DNA of 64,000 bases from Anisakis pegreffii (Eukaryota > Nematoda > Chromadorea > Rhabditida > Anisakidae), in assembly GCA_035041965.1 (NCBI GenBank), contig JAPYMA010000408.1:124001-188000 (forward strand), read 5' to 3'. Positions 1 to 12,982 of the stretch are shown one piece after another (the first letter of the stretch is position 1; each line of letters begins with the position of its first letter). A program made the translations under genes and the position numbers. The notes beneath the pieces are model-generated. The model was given only the letters and a program-made list of their open reading frames with translations. It had not been told where the DNA came from and ran no database searches.

Positions 1-2328
1 TAAAACCGTTAATGCGCTCTTCAAAACATTATAAAAACAAACCCTGCAGACGAAAAATTCTTAGGAGGTTTTTTCTGTCGATTCAGGACGATTATTTCAC
101 CAATAGCGTCCACCACTGTATCACGAGCCATCGTTCGCACACACAAATATTTCTTTCTCAGTGACTTCTCTTCTATAAAGCAATCGAATAAGGAATCAAG
201 TTTTGTCGATAGTAACTGTTCATTTTCATAATGCTCGATTTTGCGATCGAAATGAACAATTCTGATAGCAGAATGTAATTTTAAATTGAAATAAGACTGA
301 AACCGATGATGGACGGAGGATTATGAATGCATTACTGTTTCAGAGCGTGTGGGAATTTGCGTGCAAAACACTACCAAAAATTACCACGAACCAAAAATAG
401 CAAGGTAGTCTTTAAAAGATGTGTGGAACACGATCCAGAGCATCGTTACAGAGAATGTTGTATGATACGAATAAAGATGGAAGCGACAACAGAAACACAT
501 TAAACAAAATGAGGTTGACAGGAAAAGGCATTACTTGAATCAGCAGTGTAATCGATAGCGATGAAACCAACTGGGATCGGATCTGTGTCTTTTACAACAC
601 ACAAATCAGTTACCACTTGAACACTCATCTAGAACTTATTCATTTCATTTCATTTCGTTTCAACAAATGATCACATTCAGCACATTTTGATAACCTTTAC
701 TGAACTATAAGCAATTTTTGCGTTGATAAAATCATCAAACGTTGACAATTCTTTGCCAATTACGTGAAGGTATTGCCACTGATTATAGTTCAAAGACTAC
801 TTTCATGAGTGAAACAAAATTAGTACAGACTCGTCATAATTTTTTTTAAATAACTGATTCAACTTTCAAATAATTTCCCCCAGAAATTATATCTAATTTA
901 AAGAGACGGATGAAGAGTGAAAGGAGGTATTTTCAAATAATTTGTGGATGGATGTTGATAAATGGGCAAAATTTACCGCATTCGACGGAGTATCGCGACT
1001 GACAGCCAAGTAACGAACAGGACGACTGAAGAACGAGAAGGAACTCTCTTTCCATAAATCTGCATCCGACAGATCATCGTGAGTCTTCGTTATCTGTAAC
1101 GTGATAAGTGATCCTCAGATTCGAGATAATTTTAGTGAATCACTTCAGCAACAAATTGAAATGTTATTTTTCATCCAATACAAATTTCTGCCAGAACAGG
1201 GCCGACTGAACCGTAAGCACCGTGATATATCGCCCCGTGGTAATGCACCGACTATGAATAATCGATTTTCATTATCACTGAACACTTTGATGATGAATTG
1301 ACTCAATGTGATGAAATGATTAACTCTCTTCTGCAAACATCATTAAATCAAAAATAAAACGCATCCCAATTCCTGACTGATTTCGTTACTTACAAAACGC
1401 ATGCATGTTAAGCGAAGATCAAACAGAATGTACTAAGCGAAGAAGATCAAAAAATAAGTAAATAAATAAACGAACTGGTAGAAAACCACGAGGACATTTG
1501 TTTTTATCGGCAACAATAACCACCGCTGTGATCGGATCCATGTCTCGTACACTGCCCACCTCAATTGCTGGAGACAAAACTGCTGCGCTCATTGAGATGA
1601 ACTTTTGTTGGCGGTGACTCACGCAAACCGTACGGACAGTTGGGCAAACACGCCTGCAATACGATTATTACACTCTAATGTTCGCATAACTTTCGCATAA
1701 GCATTGGCGAGATTTCGATGACACAGCACGATACCGAGCCGGGCACAATTGGATGAAGTGAACATCAATCGTTCCGTTGTTGACTTCGGTTTATGTTCAC
1801 GATGAGGTAAAACCATAAATGGTGACTTGAAATCAGTTAGTTTTAGTCGAACAGCATCGTTCCACTGCTAACTTCGGTTGAAAAATTTCTAACACTCCAA
1901 GCAACACTCTCTTAACTTAGTCAATATTTTGCTTCGAATTCGCATATATAACAGTGCAAAAATCAGTCATGAACACATCTCTGCCACCCCCCCTTTCCCA
2001 CCCCCTTGAAAATCGCTGTAATCAGAGGATCTAGCACACCAATTCACTGGAGGCTATTTTACGCTTCATTTGCAACTAAACAGGCGTGGCCTATTTTATG
2101 GCCTAATAAACTCGTTGTCGCTCGTTGCCACAACGAGCGAACAATTATTGTTGGCCATTTGGATAGAATAAAAAAATTATTTCCGAATATAAGGACAGGG
2201 GGGAGAGGGAGGGAGGTGTGAATAACATTCCATTCTCATTGTGCGGAAATTTAGGAGTTCGAATTTCTTGTGGAAGAATTTTTAAAGATATAGTGGTTCG
2301 AAATGTTCCTGAAGGAATTGATTATATT
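1..2328. other. No gene recognised
   Basis: I see no exon chain with good splice sites in this stretch, only short open frames of chance length. Two homopolymer-rich spots stand out: a C-rich run near 1985-2007 and a G-rich run near 2196-2218, about 200 bp apart and on opposite strands. Either could form a G-quadruplex on its G-rich strand, but nothing shows that they do. Confidence 0.5.
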
Positions 2329-3050
2329 GAGGGTTTGCAAAATTTCGACCATTTTCTCAATCCCGGGATTGAAAAGCAGCTTTTGATATGTTTGATATGT
2401 TCAACACATTCTTTTTGAACCAATGTGTTCATAATTAATCAGAAAACAGTCTGTTCAGCAAATCATTCAACACCACTCAATAATTCCAATAAATTCAACA
2501 GAACAAAATAATTGCAACAAAATCGTAATGAAAGTGTTTGTGACGAAAAAAATAGACTTAAAACTGACACAATAACAATAAGTTCAAAAAGCAAGATTCT
2601 GTAAGGCTTGAAATGAACTTTCGTAAAGATTAGAGCGTTGATTGTTGCATCGCTCATCCAATTTCTCAGACTTGTTCAATGAAAAGAAAATGCGGACAAG
2701 GCTCATTCACTTTCGACACTTGTCAGTGAGATCGAACTTTGGCTTATCATCATTTCTACTGCGAGAGACAATCAGCGATATTCGTGGTCCATTTCTTCAA
2801 TCTATCGATGGAGAGCTCTAGCGTGGAGATATGCAATGAATCATCTTTTCATTACCATATGGGTGATGAACAACAAAGACAAATGCATACTGATGATTGG
2901 GAATAATTTATGCTTAATTCGTAATGGGTATACTACTAAATTCAGACAAAAGGACTTGTGTTATGAATCCTGGAAATGCCGTGAATCCCAGGATCGAGTT
3001 GGGATTCAAAAGCCGGTTATCGGAATCCTCGTGATCCCGTGCAAACATTA
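2329..3050. mobile_element. Non-autonomous hAT-like element, GGGTTTGCA family, copy A
   Basis: The left end reads GGGTTTGCAAAATTTCG and the right end reads ATCCCGTGCAAACATTA, which are imperfect inverted termini. The interior carries the same palindromic TCCCGGGA-type motif and the same stretch about 60-130 bp inside the left end (catgtt, aacacatt, tttgaacca, taatcagaaa) as the copy at 7469-8589. The flanking 8-mers (attatatt and attatgcc) match at only five positions, so the target duplication is weak here and the copy is probably old. No transposase frame is visible. Confidence 0.55.
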
Positions 3051-3073
3051 ATTATGCCTGTGATGAATTAGAG

Positions 3074-3130
3074 CAGTAGTTCTCAAGCTTTTTCCTCCTC
3101 TCCCCTGCACCCATAAATACAAATGCTCTT
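3074..3130. mobile_element. Terminal fragment of the CAGTGGTTCTCA hAT family
   Basis: The bases from 3074 read CAGTAGTTCTCAAGC followed by a pyrimidine-rich stretch. This is the same end, with one mismatch in the first nine bases, as the intact element at 35200-36026. I cannot find the opposite end, so this is scored as a truncated copy. Confidence 0.4.
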
Positions 3131-4049
3131 GTTCCACGATACTTGATCTGTTCCAAAATGTTTTGTTCTGTTCTATTCCGACCTTCAGTTGTTCTGTTTG
3201 TTCTGTTCTTCGAGTTCCTTTTTTTTTTGAACTATTCCCTTCTGTTGTTTAGAATACAGCAGGAATGGAACCGTTCGACTGGACCGGAAACATCACTCGT
3301 TCAGAGCAGCTCATAGCTATGTAAATCGCTTTGTCGCCGTCGTTGTGTAGCCTGATCTTACGTGACATTCACTAATGCAATCAAACATTTGCGTCAGCAT
3401 GATAATTGCCTTCACTAAACTTTGACAATGAAATTATCTATAACGATAATGCTAAGCGTATTATCAAAACCGTTTAGCACTCAGCTGTCTTCATATGATA
3501 GTGCATTTGATTTCAATCAGTCTTTTTTTACACAACTTGAACGTGCACTCGTTTATTTTAACGTAATCATTCAGACTGCTTTCGCACCAATCGCGAAAAA
3601 TAAACTATAGCATCGTCCACTTTTTCTGCTCAGTGGCTCAAAATTTGCTCTAACGTTATCACATTCACAATTTGATTCATGCATTCACTACGCTCTTTTC
3701 ATTTTCATGAGTAACATCTAATTTTATTAAGAAAAAGCCATCTCTTGAAAGCGTGTCAATAACGCTACTCGACCACTACTGTGGAAAAACCACACCTTCA
3801 ACAAACGTAGGAGTTTATAAAATCCTTAGCACCTTCAAGAGAGCTTTTGTTGGTGAGGCTCGGAGGCTGGTCAACTGGAATACTTTTGTCTTGGTAGCCT
3901 AAAAGGTGCTGTCAAATACGAGCTTGTATCTTCTGCAGCATTAATTTTGGTTGCCAATTCCAGGACAGAAATTATATCGCATTCGACGAAAGTGTGTTCG
4001 ATTCAAGTAAATGCATGGGTTGGTGATCACGCAGTCATACGATCCTCAG
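3131..4049. other. No gene recognised
   Basis: The stretch is AT-rich and contains no exon that I can support. It lies upstream of the first exon I could place for the gene at 4050-9692, so it may hold that gene's 5' exons and promoter, but I could not identify either. Confidence 0.4.
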
Positions 4050-7000
4050 TCAGACATTTTCGCCGCTGTTTTCGTGAGCCTCAAAGATAACATTTTGTTC
4101 ATCAAACGATCGAAGGTTTCCAAATACTTGTGCTCAACGAATTTTTCAGTCGTTTCGTTTTTGTGTCAATAAGAAACGTTTTTCTATCATTTTTGCATCG
4201 GCACGTTGGAATATTTTGCTGTTGATATTGTGTTATGTTTTTGCATCAAAACCATGATAACATAATATCGACAGCAAAATGCAGCTAACCACCAATTTCA
4301 TATAGTGCACTTATAAATTCATTGCTTCACACTAACCGCATTCATCATGTTCATTCACAGATACCTTTTAAATCGATAATGGATTGAATTAAGCATTTGA
4401 AGCATTCAATGTCTGATCAGAATGAGCATCAATTGCAAATGATGTTTTATTGCTGAACTATTTAAGGATGGCAAAGAACAGAATTTGGAATTTGGTGATT
4501 GCATATCTTTCAACGAACATGCAATTGTGAATGGTATCATTCAATGTTATCAAAAAGAATATTCGTTTTGCGAATCACGTATCACTGCTAAGCACTGTCA
4601 GGTATTCGAAGTGATCCATTCTCATCAAATATCTCTTCAGAAAATCATTGCTTGAAAATCATTCATCCAGTTTCGTAAAATGATGCATTCAGCTATGAAA
4701 ATATTTCAAGAACACTCATTCAGAGTGTGACAGATAAGGCATTGTGTTTCAGGTGAAAGGCGTCTGTGTGTTCTCACCATCAGTGAAAACGAAATGCTAC
4801 AGTGATGTTTTCGGAACGGTTTTCGTTCCGTCTAGCTTCGCTCAGCGCTTCCGCACCGATGTTGCTGTCAGGTTACGTGTTTATATTTTCACTTCTACAT
4901 TGATGAATGGTTGAAATTAGGTATCAAAATGCCTCACCGCTCATTTCAGTGCTTGGTTAACAGTTGAGTTGAACGAACGAGGAATCGTCAGCTTCATATT
5001 CGCTGAATTTATCGACATTGCTGACGATCAGAGTTATGTATTATGCACGGTTCGTTGATTTGCGTCAATGTTCGCTTCTTCGCCTATTGATTTCGAATGA
5101 TATTTGCATTCGACGCTAGTAAACGACGACAAATCCACAAAATATCCTCATCCATATGCTCTTTATTTCCTTTTTTTTACCTTTATGTTCAATCAATGCA
5201 TAGAGCTTTTACTGTTCGCGAAGCTGGGTTGTTGTCTCAACAACGACGTCTCGTTGTATCGGTTCAGAAACGTTTGACAGTCGTAGCTACTGAATAATAT
5301 GTTTATCTGGGAAGATCGTTGACAAAAATAAGAAAAATAGAGGTTCCGGAACGGGACTTTGAGGAACATCACCGCTAATGTTTTCTGACGAACAGAAGGA
5401 GTCGCCAATTCGGACTGATTGGGAACCGTCCGTAAGAATGTCTCGCATCCAATTATTCTGAATGCCTCGGATGCTTTGTCCTTGTTATTTCAAGGACATT
5501 TTCTGTATTGATACTGAATGAAACGCTTCCTTAAAGTTAAGACATATTGTGTCGATGAAGCCGCCTTGTCTAGACGAGGCACCCAATTTGACTAGAATCG
5601 AAGTGGAACCACTTCATTCAGACACAGTATAGAGCACTGATGATATCGCATTTACAACAAATTTTGTTCCAGTTTACAAATGTAACGAATTTGTACAATA
5701 AAACAAATGAATGAATTTTCCAGCCATGGAATCGAATAAGCAAAAATTACTTGGCTGATTATGATGACAACGAGGATGTTGCTAGCACAGATGACGGTAA
5801 CGGAAATGCTTCTCGCACAGTCGATGTGGTCAATGCGCCTGTTGAAGTTGGTTTATTCCCCTCACTTTCCATTTCCGAATTCAGCGATTCACACAGATTT
5901 TCATTTCCGCTTCCGTCATCGACTAATGCGATAGATTTGAATTCCGAATTCAGAATTTGCTTTTTTGTGTTGTTGAATGAGAGCGTGCTGAACTCACTGA
6001 TGCGCTACAGAATGAGATATTTGAATCGTTCGGCTTACGCAATGGAGTTCACGATGTAATCTGCTTCCAATATCCGCATATTGCATGCTATGTTGTTTAC
6101 AATCCACCGAATAGTGCTTCAACAATTGGTGATGTGATCAAGTTTGATGCCGTCTACTCATCACCATTGAACGCATACTTGATTGCTTGGCCGCAAAGGG
6201 TGCAGTTTGCTCTATCATATCAGTACAAACTTGTTAATTCGAAGTACTTAATTGAGGTTGGTTCTTGTTTTTCTTCGCGAACATAATGCGAACATCTTCA
6301 AAATAAACTCCCACACTCGATGGTGAATTCAATCGACGATAGCACTACAAACAACGGTTGAATCATCAGTTTGAGCATTTCATGAAGTGTTAGTAATATA
6401 ATATATAGGAGTAATTTGGGAAGTGAAATGTCAATGATGAATCAAAATTTGAGTAAAGATCAATTGTTATGTGGTTAAAAAACTTACCGAATTGTTCATT
6501 TGGAGATGCGTGTAGCCGGTGACGAATCACTGCCGCTCGGGTATTTTCATGCTCAAGACGAACATTTGGGTATGGTTTATGATCGACATGCGATTTTAGC
6601 ACCAGCACTATTGCATGCCTCAAGGAACGCTGTTTTTGATGTCGCTGTTAGTGACATAGGACCGAGTCGGTTCTGTCGCTTAACAATTGAGAACGCCATT
6701 GGTTATACACAGAAACTATTGGAATCCTGTCATAACATTCAACATGTTAGTTGTCTTGGATTGGCTGTTATCAGCGACATAATATCGAAATTTTTCTTTT
6801 TGCACAATTGACTGTTTGCTTAAATGAACATGCAATTATTTTGTGGCTGAGGTCAGATGGTTCTTCATTGGGCTCAGTTTCAGAAAACACTAAAGGATTT
6901 GGAAGGTGTGATGATAGGCTGGGAACAAGTGTTCGTACGTGAATATCCTGTGCTGAACTTTCGATTCAATGATTTTTCGACAAGGAATTGGGAAGATTTA

Positions 7001-9692
7001 AAGACAGGCACATGGATCAAGTTCACTGCCGTAATTGACGGAGGCCTACCCAAGTTCGTCATTCAGGAGTGGTCAGCGATTAGTGGAGGTGTCACTGAGT
7101 CAATTGATTATGTCTTCATAGATGAAGACTTCAAGGTGAGTCAAATTACGGATCCAGTGAACTGATCGCGATCAATTACTCAATCAGTTTTACACCTCAT
7201 ATTCTGTTCATAAGGAACTTGAAGTTCAGTAATTTTGATGAAATTCTCTAGTTGACAATCACTACGAATACAGGGGAACCTCGAGTCACAACCAGCGATG
7301 AGCACCTCATGAGCACTTGAATAAAATGTCAGCATAAACAGTGCTCTACTCGTGCTGAACACAAGTAGCAAACGAATATCTGCAGATGTAACTTTGTCGG
7401 GAGCAGTGAACGAGTAACTTTGACCAAAAATGTGGGTAGTGAATATTAAAAGCTCCATGAGTTCTGCTTAGGGTTTGCAAAATCCCGACGATTTTTCAAT
7501 CCCGGGATCGATTTTTGATCCCGGGATAATCCCGGGATCGAACAATTATTGATATATCGATGCAGGACATGTTTAAACACATTTTTCGAACCATTATTAA
7601 TCAGAAAGGAGCTAAATAAACAAATTATTGAACAAATCCAAGGAACTAAGTATTCAAATTCAAATTAATATTTCATATAATGATGCTAATGATCATGCCG
7701 CAAGGGCATACTGCATATTCTATGCTGAGGCATCTTGTCATCTCGGGTCTACGCTAATACAGTACACTTGCATGTGAATATGGAATTCTTGATTCTCAAA
7801 CACTTATTTGCGATGCTTTAAGTCCATTTTCTCTCAGTATTAACGTCAGCTGAATTCTGCCGTTTCGGAAATTTCGATTTTTTACAGAAGAAATGAACCG
7901 CATGAATTATATAATTTGAATTTCGAAATAAAGTTTATCTAAAAAGGTAAAAAAATATCCGCAATGGATTTTCATCGAACCATCGAGCACTTACATATTT
8001 GATAATTTCGATCAAAAATCATGCAAATGTACTTGATATTCAAGCTTAAGATCCTTTTGAATGGAACAACTTTGCTGACTTCGGCAATGAACTCTCACTA
8101 TGATTGAACTCAGTGAGAATTTATGTACATTTCGATCGGATGAAAACTTTTCCAAATAGCGAAGTAAAAAGACTTGCAGTCTTTGGAACATGCAGTTGAA
8201 TTAATAGATGGAATATTGAAGCCGAACAAATCTTGTGGTAGGAAATGACTCAAAATTTCATCGAACTTTGTTGCTCTTGGTTTTTATTAGAAAATGTGAT
8301 TATCTCTGTTAGTCTATTACATAGAAATGCATCCAGATGAGAGTGATATAAACCAATGAAGAGCAGAATAATCAGTTGAATATTCAATGAAATGTTACGT
8401 AAAAGTTCATCGAGCTGTCGCTGATCATGTCATTCGTCCGAATTGCGTCTCTTGCTTCAAGACGGGCATACTATCAAAATTCACACAAATTGATCTGTTT
8501 TATCAAATCCCGAAATCCCGGGATTTTTCAAAACTTAAATCCCGGGATCGGGATCAGAACTGTAATCCCGGGATCCCGTGCAAACTCTAGTTGTGCTCAT
8601 GTCATTAGTAGTAAGTGAACAGCAATGTGTTCCATCAATCCACACACATCTTTGCGCATTTTCACAACATCCTTATTGAGGCGAACATTTTCACAGCACC
8701 CTAAATATTTCAGTTCCAAACAAAGTGTCAGTACAAGAACGAATTGCATGTTTTTGAATCAAAATCATTTGGTTTTATCGATGATCCAAATCAAGTGTGC
8801 TCTCGGTTGAAGACAGATGGTCCAACGAGACTATGGATCTCCAAAGGAGACGATCGTTCGCTAACACCATTTATCGTCTGCTCTCTTGATCGACCTGTTT
8901 GTTATTTTCACCTATTGATCGATAGACACTTTTTACACTCAGTTTGGTTGCTGAAATTCAGAGCTGAAAACAGTTCAATGATTTTTTCGTTTCGAGGTAA
9001 TATTCGAGGAAAAAATGGAGTATTTTGATGCCCTCAATCGATCGATTAGTTCAAATTGCTACTATCTCATTCACAGCGCACGCCTTATTGTTTTACTGAG
9101 GAATTTTCCTACTCGATCATCCTCATTGCAGCTTGATTTTATTACTTTTATCATATGAACTGTGACATTTTTCTTATTGTTAGCAAAAATCGGAGCATCT
9201 GCGAAAATTTCGCACAAAACAGTCTTCATAAGTGTTTTCTTTTTTTTCAATTCCAATCCATCGGAAACAATGAACAATAAACTGCTGCAGATAGGTGAAC
9301 ATAAGACAACACCTGAGGAAAATGTGGTGATGGTGACAATCCATGATTCCGTCCAACTTCGTCTTCGGATGACATTTACGAATAATGAACCCGGAAATAA
9401 GCATAGCGCAAAACAGTGATGCGTATCACAGAATGTGCTCAAATGCAAATTTCGTGAATCCACAAGACGTTTATCTGCTGTATTCCAGCATAAGAAACAA
9501 AAAAGAACGAAAAAAAATTGATGTTGTCGTTGTTATCGTTATTGTGTCAATGTTGAATTAAAGGAATCAAAAGGAACAGTGAAAGATCATCTTTATCGTC
9601 GGGTGATGGAAGCGAGACGTGAACGAAAGGAGCTCCTTGACGCAGCTGAGGAGGATGTTCGTAAGCTAACACTGAGCGATGCTCATTGGTAA
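4050..9692 (+). CDS. Orphan multi-exon gene, function unknown
   Basis: I do not recognise this protein. The proposed exons are 4050-4115, 4753-4871, 4950-5049, 5724-5846, 5984-6256, 6506-6745, 6884-7135 (an alternative start at 6857 keeps phase), 8714-8996 and 9564 or 9574 to 9692. Phases agree through every junction up to exon 8714. The best signals are TTTCAG before 4753, 4950 and 8714 and GTGAGT after 7135. The last exon is a charged helical tail ending LTLSDAHW and a TAA stop. The product would be about 500 residues. It is rich in beta-strand-like stretches; GDVIKFDAV and GTWIKFTAVID resemble one another, which may mean a repeated beta module. An acidic patch (DYDDNED) lies in the 5724 exon. 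No signal peptide was found because the true first exon is missing. The end of exon 8714 and the last acceptor are the weakest points. A transposon (7469-8589) occupies one intron. Confidence 0.6.
4212..4282. repeat. Imperfect inverted repeat in an intron
   Basis: An arm starting TTTTGCTGTTGATATTG faces its near-complement ending ATATCGACAGCAAAA, giving a long AT-rich hairpin. It sits between proposed exons of the orphan gene. It may be a small MITE remnant; no target duplication was found. Confidence 0.45.
7469..8589. mobile_element. Non-autonomous hAT-like element, GGGTTTGCA family, copy B
   Basis: The termini are TAGGGTTTGCA and TGCAAACTCTA, inverted with one mismatch. They are flanked by gttctgct (7461-7468) and gttgtgct (8590-8597), an 8-bp target duplication with one difference, as expected of hAT transposition. 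Next to both ends are repeated palindromic ATCCCGGGAT blocks. The interior has no transposase-like frame. The element lies in the intron between exons ending at 7135 and starting at 8714 of the orphan gene, and is related to copy A at 2329-3050. Confidence 0.7.
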
Positions 9693-12600
9693 TTGAATAT
9701 TGCTGATCACATGTCAACATTCTTGAGGGTCGATTATCGTTTTCGATTACGTGTGAATCGAAAATTTGATGTCATTTAATGTGTTTTTTAATGTGTTATA
9801 TATTATTTTCATGAATATTCTCATTGTTCCTATGTGTTATCAATGAATCAATGCTTTATTTACTTCTAAAAAATTTTGAGATGGTTCTTCCTGTCAATGA
9901 ATCAATGCTTTACTTCTAAATTTTGAGATTGATTCCACTTTGAGATTGTCCTTTCCTCAACCATCTTGCCACTCTCCAATGTTGCTGCAACCATCAATCT
10001 GTATATCGCCACAAATCTTCACCGGTTATCCGTAAATAAATGATTACAATGAATGTTCAGAAATAAGTTTTAACAACACTCCAATTCTTTTTTTTCAAGT
10101 CAGTAGGTGAAAAACACTTGAAAGTGAAAGTATAACATAAATAAAAGGAAAAAGAACAATTTGAAGGTTCAGTGTTCCTCGTATGGGAGAGGACTGAGGA
10201 GGTTGGCAATTCAGTGTTGATTGATTTGACTCTCATTATTCTTCAGTGGTCGAATAATTCCCTTAAATAATTGATCATTCATAAGCAATTGAATTTCATA
10301 AAGCGGCTGTATTCTTGATCAATAACCATTGAGTCAAATTTCTGATTTTCTTTTGATTTCGTGTCAAGATGTAATGGGATGTTGACAGGAATGGGGAAGA
10401 GGAGAATTGCGATCACGTGGGACGTTAGTAATGAGGTTTCCATTTCAGGTAAATTGTTCTATTACTGTTTCGTTGAGAGTATCGGAACAGCCGCGAAAAA
10501 ATCATAGTGCACAACAGAGCAGTTAGAAAGGCTCAATAAGACAGTGTTAAAATTTTTGGTTACAGTAACGAAACATAACAGAACCGTTTACAAAAGACGA
10601 ATGAAAGTAGCGAACATAACAGAACAGTTCAAAGAGCTGAACACAATGTGTTCTGGCAGTTGCTTGAGCTCTTCTCCAGGATGTGTTCGAGTGATCAGAA
10701 GTTGCGTTATCATTCTGGTTTACTGCAAAATTAAAGAAATAATTACTAATGTTTTCAATCGGTCGTACTTCTTTGCGATGATGAATGCAAGTTCTCATTG
10801 AGATCTTCTTGTGCGGAAAGATCGCATGTAAAAGTCGCTGCCTGTTGATCGATGACTGGGCAATGAAATGAGACAAGCAAGATGAGCATCCGGCCGTTGA
10901 ATCGCAAAGACCAATCCTTTTGTGTTTTACATCTTTTTTCATTGACCGACAGGTGAGGTACTGAGAGGACTTGTCTTGCTCAAAAGAACTCGTCTTGACT
11001 TCGGCATAGGCGTTCAATATATAAGGCGGTAAATATGAGACAAACATTGACAATCAGTTGACGAGAACGTGTACAAGGTATTGACAAGGAATTTGAGAAT
11101 GAACGACAAGGGATTCGAGAACGAAAGACAAAAGATTTGTTTCCGTTTCTGTAAGTTGCAAAAATGCATTTTCCCGAGGTGTGATGTTGGCTACACTGTA
11201 TCTGTGGACTGAGCGATCCAAACAGTGATTTCAACATTTCCGAGCCACCCACATCTTAGTGATTTGGTACCTTAACATTCTAATGTATTCTTTATCAGTA
11301 ATTACGTCTTATTATTCACTTTTTTCTATGATTAAATGTTATTATCATTTAATTTTATTTCTATTCTTTGTTTAGTACATTTATCTTTCTATTCATTTTT
11401 TTGACATCAACTTAATTTACGGTTTCATTTTCATTTCTTTTTCCAGCTTATCCCCACTCTATTTTAAGCTTACAATTAGTTTAAGTTTTGTTTTTACGGT
11501 TACTTTCATTTTAATTCTCAGTTTCGTTTCCATTGTTATTTTTAAAGAATTTAAATTTCTTCATCTATAGTATCTTTTAGTTTCGTTTTTTCAATTGATT
11601 TTCATTTCATTATTGTTTTTATGCTTATTTCCTTGCAAATTCTCTTGTTCATTTTTTACTTTCCTGCTTATTTTTTTTAAATTTGAGTTTTCATATTTAT
11701 TGCAGTTGTTATTTTCATTTTCGTTGGTATTTTTTGTTTCATTACTTTGCTAAGCTTCATTTTTAAAATATCCAGAAATGAGCACGCTATCGAAAAACGA
11801 CAGGGCGGTATCCGATGATCCGCTTCCCTAAGAATTATATCGCCAAAAAATAGCGAAAGGCTACTGCTCATTCGCTAATTCAGCAAAATCGATCCGCTAT
11901 TCACTATCGCTATCTTAAAATTTTCTCTCAAAATTTCAAATTGCACCACTTATTTGTATGTAAAAGCAACCTTGAACAGCTGAAATTTTTATTGAATCAT
12001 TCCAAAACAGACAATCATTCCAACCGTAAGCACCATTCAATAATAAAACGAGCTCCGACAATGAGAATATAACCAAATGACGACAGCAAAATTCAAAGAT
12101 TAGAAGCAGTCATTTGACGACCACTCACATGACATTTTCTCATTCCCTTTTAAGAACATCAACACGCTGAACATTTTGGTCCGATTTTATCGTATCACCT
12201 AACTCAATCGCTGAGATGAAAATCAGCGAGCATCACACCTACCAGTATGAAAAAATCGTGAAATGAATCCACAAAACTATCGTTCCATCTTATCAACCTG
12301 CTCAAGTTCTGAACTATTGCAGAACACAACTGCAGTCAAACTGACAAACCGGTTTAGAATAAACCAGCGTTTTTCCCGTTTCCAATGTGCTTTCTGATGG
12401 GAGATCAATCACTGCGGTTCCATTTTGATGCTGGCAAAATTGTGTCTCTCTGTTCGTAATTGTTTGTAAGCTGAGGTTCGAGTTCAAAGAGAGTTATTAA
12501 TAATAATAATAATAAGCACTCATTAACATCAATCCGCTCCGTTAGTTTTAGGAGTATTGATTTTAGTCATTTACATGCATGAAATCTGGAAAAAAAAAAG

Positions 12601-12982
12601 TGATATTTATCAGCTTAGAGCATTTCTCTTCCGCTTAAAAAGGAATGATATCCGGGTCGAGGACGGCATGAGTCTTTATCAGAAATCCAACTGCTGACTG
12701 ACATCCAACAAGATCGGATATTACAGTGCCTAGATATTGCACTTTTTTGTTCTCTTTACAGACTACAAATTCTAACGTCTGTAACGGGTGCACGTAACAT
12801 TTAACGGGCACACGAGTATTAATCAAAAGGACAGAAAAATGCATGGACTTCTGAATCAATTATTCTGAATTACAGAATTGGTAAAAGTTACACGACATTT
12901 TTAGTATGAAATTACAGGGCATGAGGTCCGGTATAAAAGAGGTGCATTGATATGTTTCGTTGCCGCAATTACTCCTGTCCAA
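9693..12982. other. Intergenic; no supported gene
   Basis: No phase-consistent exon pair was found. There is an unusually long open frame on the minus strand (10547-11053, 168 codons), but its composition is poor, with many scattered Cys, His and aromatic residues and no conserved-looking block. It has no obvious splice or start context, so I do not call it. The block at 11280-11760 is strongly pyrimidine-rich on the plus strand. Confidence 0.45.
11280..11760. repeat. Pyrimidine-skewed low-complexity block
   Basis: About 480 bp are dominated by TTT, ATT, TTC and CATTTT words on the plus strand, with few G residues. The block looks like a decayed simple-sequence array of TTTCATTTT-type units rather than coding DNA. 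Confidence 0.6.

Noticed and set aside
9071..9463. 130-codon minus-strand frame opposite an 85-codon plus-strand frame
   Set aside because: Neither joins in phase to the surrounding exons of the plus-strand orphan gene, and the minus frame has low-complexity runs.
10547..11053. 168-codon open frame on the minus strand, the longest simple non-repeat frame outside called genes
   Set aside because: Composition is irregular, with no conserved-looking block, no splice context and competing open frames on the other strand. It is probably chance.
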